Assembly: GCA_947258805.1 (NCBI GenBank)
Contig: CAMYJV010000130.1
Coordinates: forward strand, 1-7,212
DNA from: an uncultured Gammaproteobacteria bacterium
Lineage (GTDB): Bacteria > Pseudomonadota > Gammaproteobacteria > GCA-2729495
DNA length: 7,212 bases
Direction: 5' to 3'
Below, piece after piece: positions 1 through 6,270 of this stretch. The position numbers were made by a program, and so were the translations under genes. Each line of letters starts with the position of its first letter. Positions within the stretch are counted from its first letter, which is position 1. The notes beneath the pieces were generated by a model. The model was not told the DNA's origin. It did not search any database and was given only the letters and a program-made list of their open reading frames with translations.

Positions 1-3
1 TAC

Positions 4-99
4 TCTGGTTCCTGTTCACTCGCCCGGTACGTGGATTTCTTGCCCAACTTTAATCCGCAATACTTGCTGGAATCAGGCAACTGGTGGTTTATTCTTCCT
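4..99. repeat. 96-bp dispersed repeat, copy 1
   Basis: This stretch aligns without gaps to 4703-4798 (offset 4699) with 13 mismatches by eye, about 86% identity. It covers the last nine codons (including stop) of the minus-strand gene at 73-561 and the sequence just downstream of that gene. It may extend left of the window. Its right end, TTATTCTTCCTATCCGCA (88-105), is the unoccupied counterpart of the site where the insertion sequence sits in copy 2. The repeat is direct, not inverted, and I see no third copy here. Confidence 0.85.
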
Positions 100-561
100 A
101 TCCGCATTCACGTGCCGCAGCAGCAGCCAGATGCGCTTGCGGATGTTGTTGACGCGAATCCCCCAACGGTATTTCTTGCGATCGCTGACGTGAGGGTAGC
201 GGAGTTTCAGGTCCGTGATCTTGCTGTAAATGGACTCAACCAGGTCGGCGGTTTCCTTCTTTTGCCAGCGGGCCAGGTCGGTGCCGCCGAGCGAGCGGTG
301 GCTCCGGATGCGCCCGCGCTTCAGCGCGTTGAAGTTGAAGCCTTCCCGGGCCAGCCGTTCGTGCTCGGCGGTGGTGATTTGCCCCAGCACCTCGTTCAGC
401 GGAACGCCGTCCTCGGCGACCAGGTCCAGCAGCGTGAGGTTCTTCCTCAGCTCCAGCACCAGTGCCCGGGTATCTCCCCGGGTTTTCCTGCTCCACGCGC
501 CTAGCGCCTTGACGGCGGCACCACTCGCGGAGAGGGCTTTCAGCACGGTTGGAAGGTCCAT
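73..561 (-). CDS. Hypothetical basic 162-aa protein
   Basis: I do not recognise this protein. The start is placed at the ATG at 561 (MDLPTVLKALSASG), giving 162 residues. In-frame ATGs further upstream (594, 600) are possible, and no strong ribosome-binding site decides between them. The N-terminal third is helical and leucine-rich (VLELRKNLTLLDLVAEDG). The C-terminal half is rich in Arg, Lys, Trp and Tyr (residues 78-160, with RGRIRSHRS, RYPHVSDRKKYRWGIRVNNIRKRIW), which could suit nucleic-acid binding, but that is inference. No signal peptide or membrane segment is seen. It diverges from the protease gene at 710. Its last codons lie inside a dispersed repeat, and a second copy of that tail (RKNKAPVA-stop) survives at 4772-4798, so this gene probably belongs to a family with more than one copy in the genome. 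Confidence 0.6.
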   Translation of the reverse strand: MDLPTVLKALSASGAAVKALGAWSRKTRGDTRALVLELRKNLTLLDLVAEDGVPLNEVLGQITTAEHERLAREGFNFNALKRGRIRSHRSLGGTDLARWQKKETADLVESIYSKITDLKLRYPHVSDRKKYRWGIRVNNIRKRIWLLLRHVNADRKNKPPVA

Positions 562-692
562 CAGCGTTCGGTTCCCGGCCGGTTGAATGCGCATCAGCAT
601 AACCGATCTGGCCGGGCGCCGGAGGCGGCGGGCTGATAATGGCCCTCCAGCGCATCCAAAACGCAGATTTCTCTTTGGCTTCCCGGTGATTT

Positions 693-701
693 TGCTAACA
701 T
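693..701 (+). promoter_or_regulatory. Possible extended -10 promoter for the rim operon
   Basis: TGCTAACAT is an extended -10 element (TG-N then TAACAT, 4 of 6 matches to TATAAT). A weak TTTGGC -35 lies 16 bp upstream at 674-679. The predicted transcription start falls within a few bases of the ATG at 710. The absence of any Shine-Dalgarno sequence before that ATG fits a leaderless or nearly leaderless mRNA. Assigned by eye only. Confidence 0.35.
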
Positions 702-709
702 CGATCATC

Positions 710-1156
710 ATGACAACCAAACCTCTGGTCCGCCTGGGCTGGCGCGAATGGGTAAGCCTGCCGGGGCTGGGTATCGACCGGATCAAGGCCAAGGTGGACA
801 CCGGCGCGCGAACCTCGGCCCTGCATGCGTTCGAGATCGAGGAAATCGAGGAGCGTGGCCGGCCCCGGCTGCGCTTCCTGATCCACCCGCTGCAGCGTGA
901 CGACGACACCGTGGTCGAGTGCCGCGCCGACGTGGTCGATCAGCGCATGGTCAGTGATTCGGGCGGCCACCGGGAGATGCGCTGGGTGATCGCCACCGAC
1001 GTCCGCCTGGGACCGCACTGCTGGCCCGCCGAGCTCACGCTGACCGCGCGCGACAACATGCTGTTCCGAATGCTGCTTGGTCGGACGGCCATCGCCGGCA
1101 GGGGCATCGTCGATCCGGGGTGCAGCTACCTGGCCGGCAGGCGGGGCGCGGCGTGA
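710..1156 (+). CDS. rimB: RimB-like ATP-dependent zinc protease (retropepsin fold)
   Basis: This 148-residue protein belongs to the small 'ATP-dependent zinc protease' family (Pfam Zn_protease), which has an aspartyl-protease-like fold. The visible signature is the catalytic-type loop [12 protein letters not shown] (residues 29-40), then a conserved SGG near 84-86, MLLGR (121-125) and the C-terminal [11 protein letters not shown]. The [14 protein letters not shown] opening is typical and supports the ATG at 710 over the in-frame ATG at 587, which would run into the divergent gene. In Pseudomonas a RimB protease of this kind has been reported to act with RimK on glutamate tails of ribosomal protein S6. 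The same role is inferred here from the operon. It is first in the operon, and its TGA overlaps the GTG start of the next gene (GTGA). The start lacks a Shine-Dalgarno sequence. Confidence 0.85.
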   Translation: MTTKPLVRLGWREWVSLPGLGIDRIKAKVDTGARTSALHAFEIEEIEERGRPRLRFLIHPLQRDDDTVVECRADVVDQRMVSDSGGHREMRWVIATDVRLGPHCWPAELTLTARDNMLFRMLLGRTAIAGRGIVDPGCSYLAGRRGAA

Positions 1157-2223
1157 CGACCTCGAAAAAAACCCCGACCCAGGCGGAGGCGCTGGTCATC
1201 GGCGAAACCGAGATTCTCCCGGGCCAGCGCGTCGCCGTGGACCTGCCGATCGCCAACCTGTACACGGCGACCTCGCTGCGGATGCCGGTCAAGGTCCTCA
1301 GGGGCAAGCGGCCCGGCCCCGTGCTGTTCGTATCGGCCGCCATCCATGGGGACGAACTGAACGGCGTGGAAATCATCCGCCGGCTGCTGAAGCGCAAGGC
1401 GCTGCGCTCCCTGCGCGGCACGCTGCTGGCCGTTCCCATCGTCAACGTGCACGGCTTCATCGACCAGTCTCGATACCTGCCGGACCGGCGGGACCTGAAC
1501 CGCTCGTTTCCCGGGAGCGCGAAGGGGTCGATCGCGGCGCGGCTGGCGAACATCTTCCTGAAAGAGATTGTTCTCAAGTCCGATTTCGGCATCGATCTGC
1601 ACACGGGGGCCGTCGACCGGGCCAACCTGCCCCAGATTCGGGGCAACCTCGACGATCCCGAGATCTTGGAACGGGCCAGGGCCTTCGGCGTGCCGGTGAT
1701 CGTCAACGCCTCGATGCGGGACGGCTCGCTGCGCGCCTGCGCGGACGGCCACGGCATTCCGGTGATGATTTACGAAGCCGGCGAGGCCCTGCGGTTCGAC
1801 GAACTCAGTATCCGGGCCGGCGTACGCGGCATCCTGCGCGTGATGCGGCAGCTCGGCATGCTGCCCAAGGTGCGTGCGGCCGAAAAAGCGCCCGCGGTGA
1901 CGGCGCGATCGACGAGCTGGGTCCGCGCGCCGACCAGCGGCATCGTGACGGCGCCCGTCGGCCTCGGCCGCCGGGTCCGCGAGGGCGAGAAGCTGGCGGC
2001 CATCACCGATCCGCTGGGCGAACACGAGGAGGCGGTGTGCGCTCCCTTCGACGGCCTGGTCATCGGCGCCAGCCGGCTCCCCCTGGCGCACGAGGGCGAT
2101 GCACTGTTCCACCTGGCTGCATTCAGTTCCATGGGCCGGGTGGAAAACGCCGTCGAGGAATTCGTATCCATCCATGACCCGGCGCTGGGGCGCAAGGTCG
2201 AAGACAACCTGCTGGAAACCTGA
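1153..2223 (+). CDS. Succinylglutamate desuccinylase/aspartoacylase family protein
   Basis: This 356-residue zinc amidohydrolase belongs to the AstE/ASPA family (M14-type carboxypeptidase fold), which cleaves N-acyl amino acids or related amide bonds. The expected zinc ligands are visible: HGDE (H65, E68) and DLHTG (H150). RDLNRSFPG (113-121) is the substrate-carboxylate loop, and YEAGEA carries the probable catalytic E208. The last 100 residues (from about 256, VRAPTSGIV) form a biotinyl/lipoyl-like beta-barrel, as in longer family members. I chose the GTG at 1153 because it overlaps the upstream stop codon by GTGA, which suggests translational coupling. An in-frame GTG at 1120 is the alternative. 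The substrate cannot be told from sequence. Its fixed place between the RimB-like protease and RimK suggests a job linked to glutamylated proteins or peptides rather than the arginine pathway, as no ast genes are nearby. Confidence 0.85.
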   Translation: MTTSKKTPTQAEALVIGETEILPGQRVAVDLPIANLYTATSLRMPVKVLRGKRPGPVLFVSAAIHGDELNGVEIIRRLLKRKALRSLRGTLLAVPIVNVHGFIDQSRYLPDRRDLNRSFPGSAKGSIAARLANIFLKEIVLKSDFGIDLHTGAVDRANLPQIRGNLDDPEILERARAFGVPVIVNASMRDGSLRACADGHGIPVMIYEAGEALRFDELSIRAGVRGILRVMRQLGMLPKVRAAEKAPAVTARSTSWVRAPTSGIVTAPVGLGRRVREGEKLAAITDPLGEHEEAVCAPFDGLVIGASRLPLAHEGDALFHLAAFSSMGRVENAVEEFVSIHDPALGRKVEDNLLET

Positions 2224-2241
2224 GCGTTTCCGGCGTTCAAC

Positions 2242-2245
2242 GGAG
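2242..2245 (+). promoter_or_regulatory. Shine-Dalgarno GGAG that sets the TTG start of rimK
   Basis: GGAG sits seven bases before the TTG at 2253. The site matters because rimK has no ATG or GTG at the right place. The start [10 protein letters not shown] matches the usual RimK N-terminus, so TTG is the real initiator. Confidence 0.65.
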
Positions 2246-2252
2246 AATTGCA

Positions 2253-3158
2253 TTGAAAATCGCTGTCCTGTCCACTAACCCCCGGCTGTACTCCACCCAA
2301 CGGCTCATGGAAGCCGGTAAGGAGCGCGGCCACAAGATGATGGTGCTGAACCACAAGCGCTGCTACATGAACATCACCACGATGCGCCCGAGCATCCATT
2401 ACAAGGGGGAAGCGGTGACCGAGGTGGACGCGATCATACCCCGCATCGGCGCATCGGTCTCCTTCTACGGAGCCGCGGTGGTCCGCCAGTTCGAGATGAT
2501 GGGCGTTTACTCGGTGAACGAATCGGTGGCAATCACGCGCTCGCGCGACAAGCTGCGCGCGTTGCAGCTGCTCTCGCGCAAGGGCATCGGCCTGCCGGTA
2601 ACTGGCTTCGCGAATTCGCCCGACGATACCCAGGACCTGCTCGATTTCGTCGGCGGCGCACCGGTGGTGATCAAGCTGCTGGAGGGCACCCAGGGCGTCG
2701 GCGTGGTGCTGGGCGAAACCCGCAAGGCGGCGGAGAGCGTGATCGAGGCGTTTCGCGGCCTCAACGCCAATTTCATGGTGCAGGAATTCATCAAGGAAGC
2801 CGGCGGCTCCGACCTTCGCTGCCTGGTGATCGGGGACAAGGTGGTGGCCTCGATGAAGCGCACCGGCAAGGAGGGCGAGTTTCGCTCCAATCTGCACCGG
2901 GGCGGCACGGCCGAGCTGGTGCGCATTACGCCGGAGGAGCGCAGCACCGCCGTCCGTTCGGCGCGCATCATGGGGCTGAACGTCGCCGGCGTGGACCTGC
3001 TGCGCTCCAACCACGGGCCGGTGGTGATGGAGGTTAATTCCAGCCCCGGCCTGGAAGGTATCGAGAATGCCAGCGGCAAGGACGTGGCCAGCGCGGTCAT
3101 CGAGTTCATCGAGAAAAACGCCCGCCCCGGACGCACCCGTTCCCGCGGACAAGGCTGA
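2253..3158 (+). CDS. rimK: Ribosomal protein S6--L-glutamate ligase RimK
   Basis: This is a 301-residue ATP-grasp ligase, the usual RimK length. RimK adds glutamate residues to the C-terminus of ribosomal protein S6, using ATP, in the cytoplasm. A pre-ATP-grasp domain (1-95, [16 protein letters not shown]) is followed by the ATP-grasp fold. The ATP-contacting lysines fall at K100 (RSRDKL) and K141 ([14 protein letters not shown]). The substrate loop is [11 protein letters not shown], and the metal ligands are D248 (GVDLL), E260 and N262 ([13 protein letters not shown]). These numbers coincide with those of the E. coli enzyme as I recall them, and no catalytic residue is missing. Translation starts at TTG behind a good GGAG. 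The gene lies 29 bp after the aspartoacylase-family gene and is last in the operon. The basic tail [11 protein letters not shown] is poorly conserved in character. Confidence 0.95.
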   Translation: MKIAVLSTNPRLYSTQRLMEAGKERGHKMMVLNHKRCYMNITTMRPSIHYKGEAVTEVDAIIPRIGASVSFYGAAVVRQFEMMGVYSVNESVAITRSRDKLRALQLLSRKGIGLPVTGFANSPDDTQDLLDFVGGAPVVIKLLEGTQGVGVVLGETRKAAESVIEAFRGLNANFMVQEFIKEAGGSDLRCLVIGDKVVASMKRTGKEGEFRSNLHRGGTAELVRITPEERSTAVRSARIMGLNVAGVDLLRSNHGPVVMEVNSSPGLEGIENASGKDVASAVIEFIEKNARPGRTRSRGQG

Positions 3159-3182
3159 CCGCCTCATCGGGTCGGCTTTGTC
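3148..3182 (+). terminator. Hairpin at the end of the rim operon, possible terminator
   Basis: The arms 3148-3160 and 3170-3182 form an uninterrupted 13-bp stem (GACAAGGCTGACC with GGTCGGCTTTGTC, two G-U pairs) around a 9-nt loop. The TGA stop of rimK (3156-3158) lies inside the 5' arm. Only a short, mixed pyrimidine run follows, so it is a weak intrinsic terminator or an mRNA 3'-end stabiliser. It also separates rimK from the antiporter. Confidence 0.5.
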
Positions 3183-3215
3183 TTCTACCGGCTGATCGCC
3201 CATGATGGGGGCCTG

Positions 3216-4196
3216 ATGTGGAGTCTGGCCGGCATACCCCTGGGCATCCTGCTGCTGATCGCGGGCGGCGCGGCGCTGGTGACCGGTGCTTCCCGCATCG
3301 CGGCGCGGTTGGGGATCTCGCCCCTGATTATCGGTTTGACCATTGTCGGTTTCGGCACCAGCGCGCCGGAACTGGTGGTCAACGTGGTCGGCGCCGCTCG
3401 CGGCGAGACCGGGCTGGCTTTCGGCAACGTGGTCGGCTCCAACATCGCCAACCTGGCGCTGGTGCTGGGCGCCGCGGCCCTGTTCAGGGCGATCGACATC
3501 CAGGGCGACCTGGTCCGGCGCGAGATTCCGCTATTGCTGCTGGTCACTTCGGTGATCGCGGTGATGGCCCTGGATGCCGTGTTCGAGGGAACCGTCTCGA
3601 TGATTTCCCGAGCGGATTCGGTGGTTCTGCTGCTGTTGTTCGGCATTTTCGTCTACATCACGATTCAGGACGTGCTGCTGGCGCGGAAAAAGGACCCTCT
3701 GCTGACCGAGTTGGCGGAAAGCCCGATGGTCCCCGACCAGCCGGCCGGGCGGTTCAACGGACTCCTGGTGCTGCTGGGTTTCGTGCTGCTGTTCTTCGGC
3801 GGCGAACTGACCGTGCGCGCCAGCGTCGCGCTGGCTGACGAAATGGGGATTTCGAAGGCGCTGGTCGGTTTGTTCGTGGTGGCGGTCGGCACCAGCATGC
3901 CCGAACTGGTCACTTCGATCATTGCCGCGTTGCGCAAGGAATCGGACCTCGCTTTGGGCAACATCGTCGGTTCCAATATCTTCAATTCGCTGATCGTACT
4001 GCCGGCCAGCGGCCTGGTGGGAGCAATTGCCGTGCCGCCTGGCGGTGTCACCGACGTGGCTCTGTCGTGGCTGCTGACGGCGGCCCTGATCCCGATATTT
4101 TTCCTTGGGCGCGGCCGCTTGGGCCGGCCCATGGGTGGCGTGCTGCTGCTGGTGTACTTCGGTTACGCGGGGTACCGCCTGACCCTGGGGGCCTGA
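3216..4196 (+). CDS. Calcium/sodium antiporter (CaCA family, YrbG-like)
   Basis: This 326-residue inner-membrane protein exchanges Na+ for Ca2+ (or a related cation). It shows the inverted duplication of the family. The first alpha repeat has GFGTSAPEL (45-53) and GNVVGSNIAN (70-79). The second has VGTSMPELVTS (224-234) and GNIVGSNIFN (248-257). The acidic ion-binding residues E52 and E230 are both present. About ten hydrophobic segments are visible, with a central charged cytoplasmic linker at about 155-180 (ARKKDPLLTELAESP). Length is normal for bacterial members. The ATG at 3216 has a G-rich stretch (3207-3211) a few bases upstream. It lies 57 bp after rimK but beyond a strong hairpin, so it may be a separate transcription unit. 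Nothing links it functionally to the rim genes. Confidence 0.93.
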   Translation: MWSLAGIPLGILLLIAGGAALVTGASRIAARLGISPLIIGLTIVGFGTSAPELVVNVVGAARGETGLAFGNVVGSNIANLALVLGAAALFRAIDIQGDLVRREIPLLLLVTSVIAVMALDAVFEGTVSMISRADSVVLLLLFGIFVYITIQDVLLARKKDPLLTELAESPMVPDQPAGRFNGLLVLLGFVLLFFGGELTVRASVALADEMGISKALVGLFVVAVGTSMPELVTSIIAALRKESDLALGNIVGSNIFNSLIVLPASGLVGAIAVPPGGVTDVALSWLLTAALIPIFFLGRGRLGRPMGGVLLLVYFGYAGYRLTLGA

Positions 4197-4224
4197 GCGT
4201 TTCGGCACGATTTCCGGACTCGGC

Positions 4225-4230
4225 TACACT
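4225..4230 (+). promoter_or_regulatory. Possible -10 element before the DUF1428 gene
   Basis: TACACT matches TATAAT at 4 of 6 positions and lies 40 bp upstream of the ATG at 4270. No convincing -35 is seen. A 6-bp GC hairpin (CCGGCG/CGCCGG, 4238-4253) follows in the presumed leader, just ahead of the GGAG ribosome site at 4260-4263. Confidence 0.2.
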
Positions 4231-4269
4231 GAGTGAACCGGCGAAGTCGCCGGGCCGGTGGAGTGTGCG

Positions 4270-4623
4270 ATGCCCTACGTGGACGGATTCGTCGTCGCGG
4301 TGCCGACGGTCAACAAGGAGCGCTATCGTGACCTTGTGCAGATGAGCTGCGAGGCGATCCGTCGCTATGGTGCCCTGGCCGTGGTCGAGTGCTGGGGAGA
4401 CGACGTTCCCGAAGGCGAAATCACCTCGTTTCCGATAGCGGTGACGTGCCGGGACGACGAAACGGTTTGCTTTTCCTGGATCGTCTGGCCTTCTCGCGAG
4501 GAACGCGACGCCGGAATGGCGGCCCTGCGCAAGGACAAGGAACTGGAAGAACGGTTCAACCCGATGCCGTTCGACGGCAAGCGGATGATCTTCGGCGGCT
4601 TCGAAGTGTTGGCCGAGGCCTGA
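4270..4623 (+). CDS. DUF1428 family protein (YbaA-like)
   Basis: This 117-residue cytoplasmic protein is closely similar in pattern to E. coli YbaA. It opens with YVDGFVVAVP (3-12), has ALAVVECWGDDVP (35-47) and FSWIVWPSREERD (68-80), and ends with the family signature MPFDGKRMIFGGFE (99-112). The fold is a ferredoxin-like alpha/beta dimer; no enzyme activity has been established for the family as far as I know. The ATG at 4270 is chosen over an in-frame GTG at 4258 because homologues begin M-x-YVDGF and GGAG (4260-4263) lies six bases upstream. It stands alone between the antiporter and the insertion sequence. Confidence 0.9.
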   Translation: MPYVDGFVVAVPTVNKERYRDLVQMSCEAIRRYGALAVVECWGDDVPEGEITSFPIAVTCRDDETVCFSWIVWPSREERDAGMAALRKDKELEERFNPMPFDGKRMIFGGFEVLAEA

Positions 4624-4644
4624 GCCCGGATCGCCTGCCGCCCG

Positions 4645-4686
4645 GTGCCCGACGCCATGAAATCTCTGCCACGCCGGATCGGGCAC
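4645..4686. repeat. 8-bp inverted repeat downstream of the DUF1428 gene
   Basis: GTGCCCGA (4645-4652) and TCGGGCAC (4679-4686) are perfect inverted copies separated by 26 bp. There is no T-run, so it is not an obvious intrinsic terminator. It may be a weak 3' structure or chance in GC-rich DNA. Confidence 0.3.
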
Positions 4687-4702
4687 ATCCTGCGCCTGCA
4701 GT

Positions 4703-4798
4703 TCCGGTTTCTGTTCTTTCGCCCGGCACGTGGATTTCTCGCCCAACTTCGATCAGCACTACTTGCTGGGATCAGGCAACAGGTGCTTTATTCTTCCT
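4703..4798. repeat. 96-bp dispersed repeat, copy 2, interrupted by the IS
   Basis: This is the second copy of the repeat seen at 4-99, in the same orientation, without gaps and with 13 substitutions. Similarity stops at 4798, exactly where the insertion sequence begins. It appears to resume for a few bases after the element: ATCTGCA at 6277-6283 against ATCCGCA in copy 1. Confidence 0.85.
4772..4798 (-). pseudogene. 3'-end remnant of a paralogue of the 73-561 gene
   Basis: Read on the minus strand this is RKNKAPVA followed by TGA, against RKNKPPVA-TGA at the end of the intact gene. The frame and the stop are kept. The coding sequence is then broken by the insertion sequence. Beyond it, 6277-6282 would supply the next two codons (Ala-Asp, as in the intact gene), after which similarity is lost. 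It is a remnant of a gene copy whose body is missing. Confidence 0.55.
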
Positions 4799-4800
4799 CG

Positions 4801-4813
4801 TATAGACGCCCCC
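4801..4813. repeat. Subterminal inverted repeat of the IS, end downstream of the transposase gene
   Basis: TATAGACGCCCCC is the exact reverse complement of 6258-6270. Just inside it, TTGACA on the minus strand (4816-4821) is a perfect -35 hexamer pointing out of the element. Confidence 0.8.
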
Positions 4814-4814
4814 C

Positions 4815-5049
4815 TTGTCAACTTGAACTTCCCGGCGGTTTTGCGGAGCAGGTTTTGACCTTGGACTAACATCCTCGTATTCGCGTGCTGGTTAGCGCAT
4901 TAAGATTTGTCCGTTTCGGGGTGACCACAACCTATGCTCAGGGGCTGGTGGTTCTATGGAAGAACTCGTGGGCTTCCCGATCTCTGGCTTGACCTCCGGA
5001 TCCGTCAGGGATTCAAGTTGGTAACAACGGGTGCGGGCCGGTACCCGGT
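4815..5049 (-). ncRNA. Candidate bridge RNA/seekRNA of the IS110-family element
   Basis: This non-coding segment between the transposase stop and the element end is where IS1111-group elements carry their guide RNA. Read 5' to 3' on the minus strand, four short matches appear in order. UUCUUCC (4958-4964) matches the target left of the core. AUAGG (4931-4935) is complementary to CCTAT, which spans the core and right target. AUCUU (4902-4906) matches the element end at 6270-6274. AUACGAGGA (4872-4880) is complementary to TCCTCGTAT at 4795-4803, which spans the other element end. A 9-bp stem with one bulged base (4924-4932 with 4943-4952) separates the first guide from the core. The ends of the RNA cannot be set by eye, and the two 5-nt matches could be chance. 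Confidence 0.45.
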
Positions 5050-6168
5050 TCAGGCTGCCACCGCATTGAGGGACTCCCAGACAAAGCCCACCATTTCCCG
5101 GGCACAGGCGACCTTTACCTTGTTGGGATGCTTGCCGGCCAGCAACAGGCGGTTGCCTTTTTTGTTCAACCGGCGTAAGCAGCGATCAGCAATCCGGATC
5201 AGCTCGGGCGCTGTGTTTTGACGCCGGGCCTTCAGGTCCTTGCCCATGCGTGTGCTGCAGTAACCGCGCTGGTTCGCTTCAATAAACGCTGTACGCAGAT
5301 AGCGATTACCCTGCTTGGTGATCCCCATCCGGTTGTGTTTACCGCCGGAGGAATACTCCCGCACGTCCATGCCGATCCACGACATCAACTGGCGCGGGTG
5401 CGCAAAGCGCTGGATGTCACCGATCTCGGTGATCATGGTCAGCGCAAACAGGTTCTTGATGCCTTTGTAGCAGGCCAGCGACTGCACGGCCTCCCGGTAC
5501 CGCGGCGTGACCGCCAGCTCCTCGATGTGCTGGCCATACTCTGCCAGCACTTCGTCCAGTCCCCTGATCTGGCGCAGCAGTAAGCTCAGGTTCACCTGCA
5601 GGCTGCCGCAAGACCCCTTGATGGTTCGTTGCAGCCAGGCATAGTGTGGTTTGGTCCAGTGGCTCTTGTAGCCGGTCTGGGCTTTGTATTGCAAGCCGTT
5701 GCGGCGCAGCAGCGCATGCATATGCCTGCGCAACTGTGCGCGCTGGAGCAACAGCTTCTGGCGTGTGCGCAGCAGATCGCGATCCTGTTCCTGCTCCGCA
5801 TCCGGTGGTTGCACGATCGTCACCAGGTCATTGGCATAGAACTGCGCCAGCTGGCCAGCATCGATCCGATCGGTCTTGACGGCCTTGCCGCGGGGCGAAG
5901 GAATGCTGCTGGGCGCGACCACATCGCAATGCACGCCGTGGGAACGCAGATCGCGCTGCAGGCAGTAGCCGACATAGGAGGCTTCGTAACACAGCCGAAG
6001 CGAAAGGCCTCGGAAGTGGCGTTGCAGCTTATCCAGTTGCGTAAGCAGACCCTTCAACGTGGGTCGGCAGCGGAAATCGACGATCTCGCCGGTCGCCCGG
6101 TTGAAGGCCGAGCCATGGTACTGGGTATCGTCGACATCGAGGCCGACGTGGAGTATGTTCTGGTTCAT
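5050..6168 (-). CDS. IS110-family transposase (DEDD recombinase)
   Basis: This 372-residue protein has both domains of the family. The N-terminal DEDD RuvC-like domain shows D11 (HVGLDVDDT), E62 (CYEASYVG) and the KTDRIDA motif with D100 and D103. A charged helical linker follows (about 125-160). The C-terminal Transposase_20 domain carries the serine motif EYSSGGKHNRMGITKQGNRYLR (271-292), with S273 or S274 the probable nucleophile. No frameshift or missing key residue is seen, so the enzyme is probably active. The ATG at 6168 has a strong AAGGAGA ribosome site (6174-6180). Such enzymes excise the element as a circle and insert it at a site chosen by a bridge RNA. In this element the RNA would lie downstream of the gene. 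Confidence 0.95.
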   Translation of the reverse strand: MNQNILHVGLDVDDTQYHGSAFNRATGEIVDFRCRPTLKGLLTQLDKLQRHFRGLSLRLCYEASYVGYCLQRDLRSHGVHCDVVAPSSIPSPRGKAVKTDRIDAGQLAQFYANDLVTIVQPPDAEQEQDRDLLRTRQKLLLQRAQLRRHMHALLRRNGLQYKAQTGYKSHWTKPHYAWLQRTIKGSCGSLQVNLSLLLRQIRGLDEVLAEYGQHIEELAVTPRYREAVQSLACYKGIKNLFALTMITEIGDIQRFAHPRQLMSWIGMDVREYSSGGKHNRMGITKQGNRYLRTAFIEANQRGYCSTRMGKDLKARRQNTAPELIRIADRCLRRLNKKGNRLLLAGKHPNKVKVACAREMVGFVWESLNAVAA

Positions 6169-6192
6169 AGACGTCTCCTTGGTTCACGAGGT

Positions 6193-6212
6193 CAAGTGGT
6201 GCCATCCACTTG
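6193..6212 (-). promoter_or_regulatory. Hairpin in the transposase leader
   Basis: CAAGTGG and CCACTTG form a 7-bp stem around a 6-nt loop, ending 12 bases upstream of the AAGGAGA ribosome site of the transposase. It does not cover the ribosome site itself. A role in limiting transposase expression from outside transcripts is possible but only inferred. Confidence 0.4.
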
Positions 6213-6257
6213 TTAAGGTATGCATCTATGATGATAGTCCTCGATACTCGTGAGTGA

Positions 6258-6270
6258 GGGGGCGTCTATA
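6258..6270. repeat. Subterminal inverted repeat of the IS, end upstream of the transposase gene
   Basis: GGGGGCGTCTATA is the exact reverse complement of 4801-4813. It is followed by TCTTCT up to the proposed element limit at 6276. The leader between this repeat and the transposase start is only about 90 bp. Confidence 0.8.

Noticed and set aside
1126..2253. Long minus-strand open frame opposite the aspartoacylase-family gene (and similar long frames opposite rimK and the antiporter)
   Set aside because: These are shadow frames produced by high GC content; the plus-strand proteins have complete family motifs.
4741..4747. GCCCAAC in the repeat as an integron attC core (RYYYAAC)
   Set aside because: No partner GTTRRRY site at a suitable distance and no attC-like paired arms; the motif is short enough to be chance.
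4645..4869. Open frame of 74 codons running through repeat copy 2 into the IS
   Set aside because: It crosses the IS limit, has no family pattern, and the same frame in repeat copy 1 is interrupted by TAA.
4799..4903. Junction promoter on the circular form of the IS, using the outward TTGACA at 4816-4821
   Set aside because: Across the joined ends the sequence 17 bp from TTGACA is AGAAGA, not a -10; the nearest TATAGA is 23 bp away.
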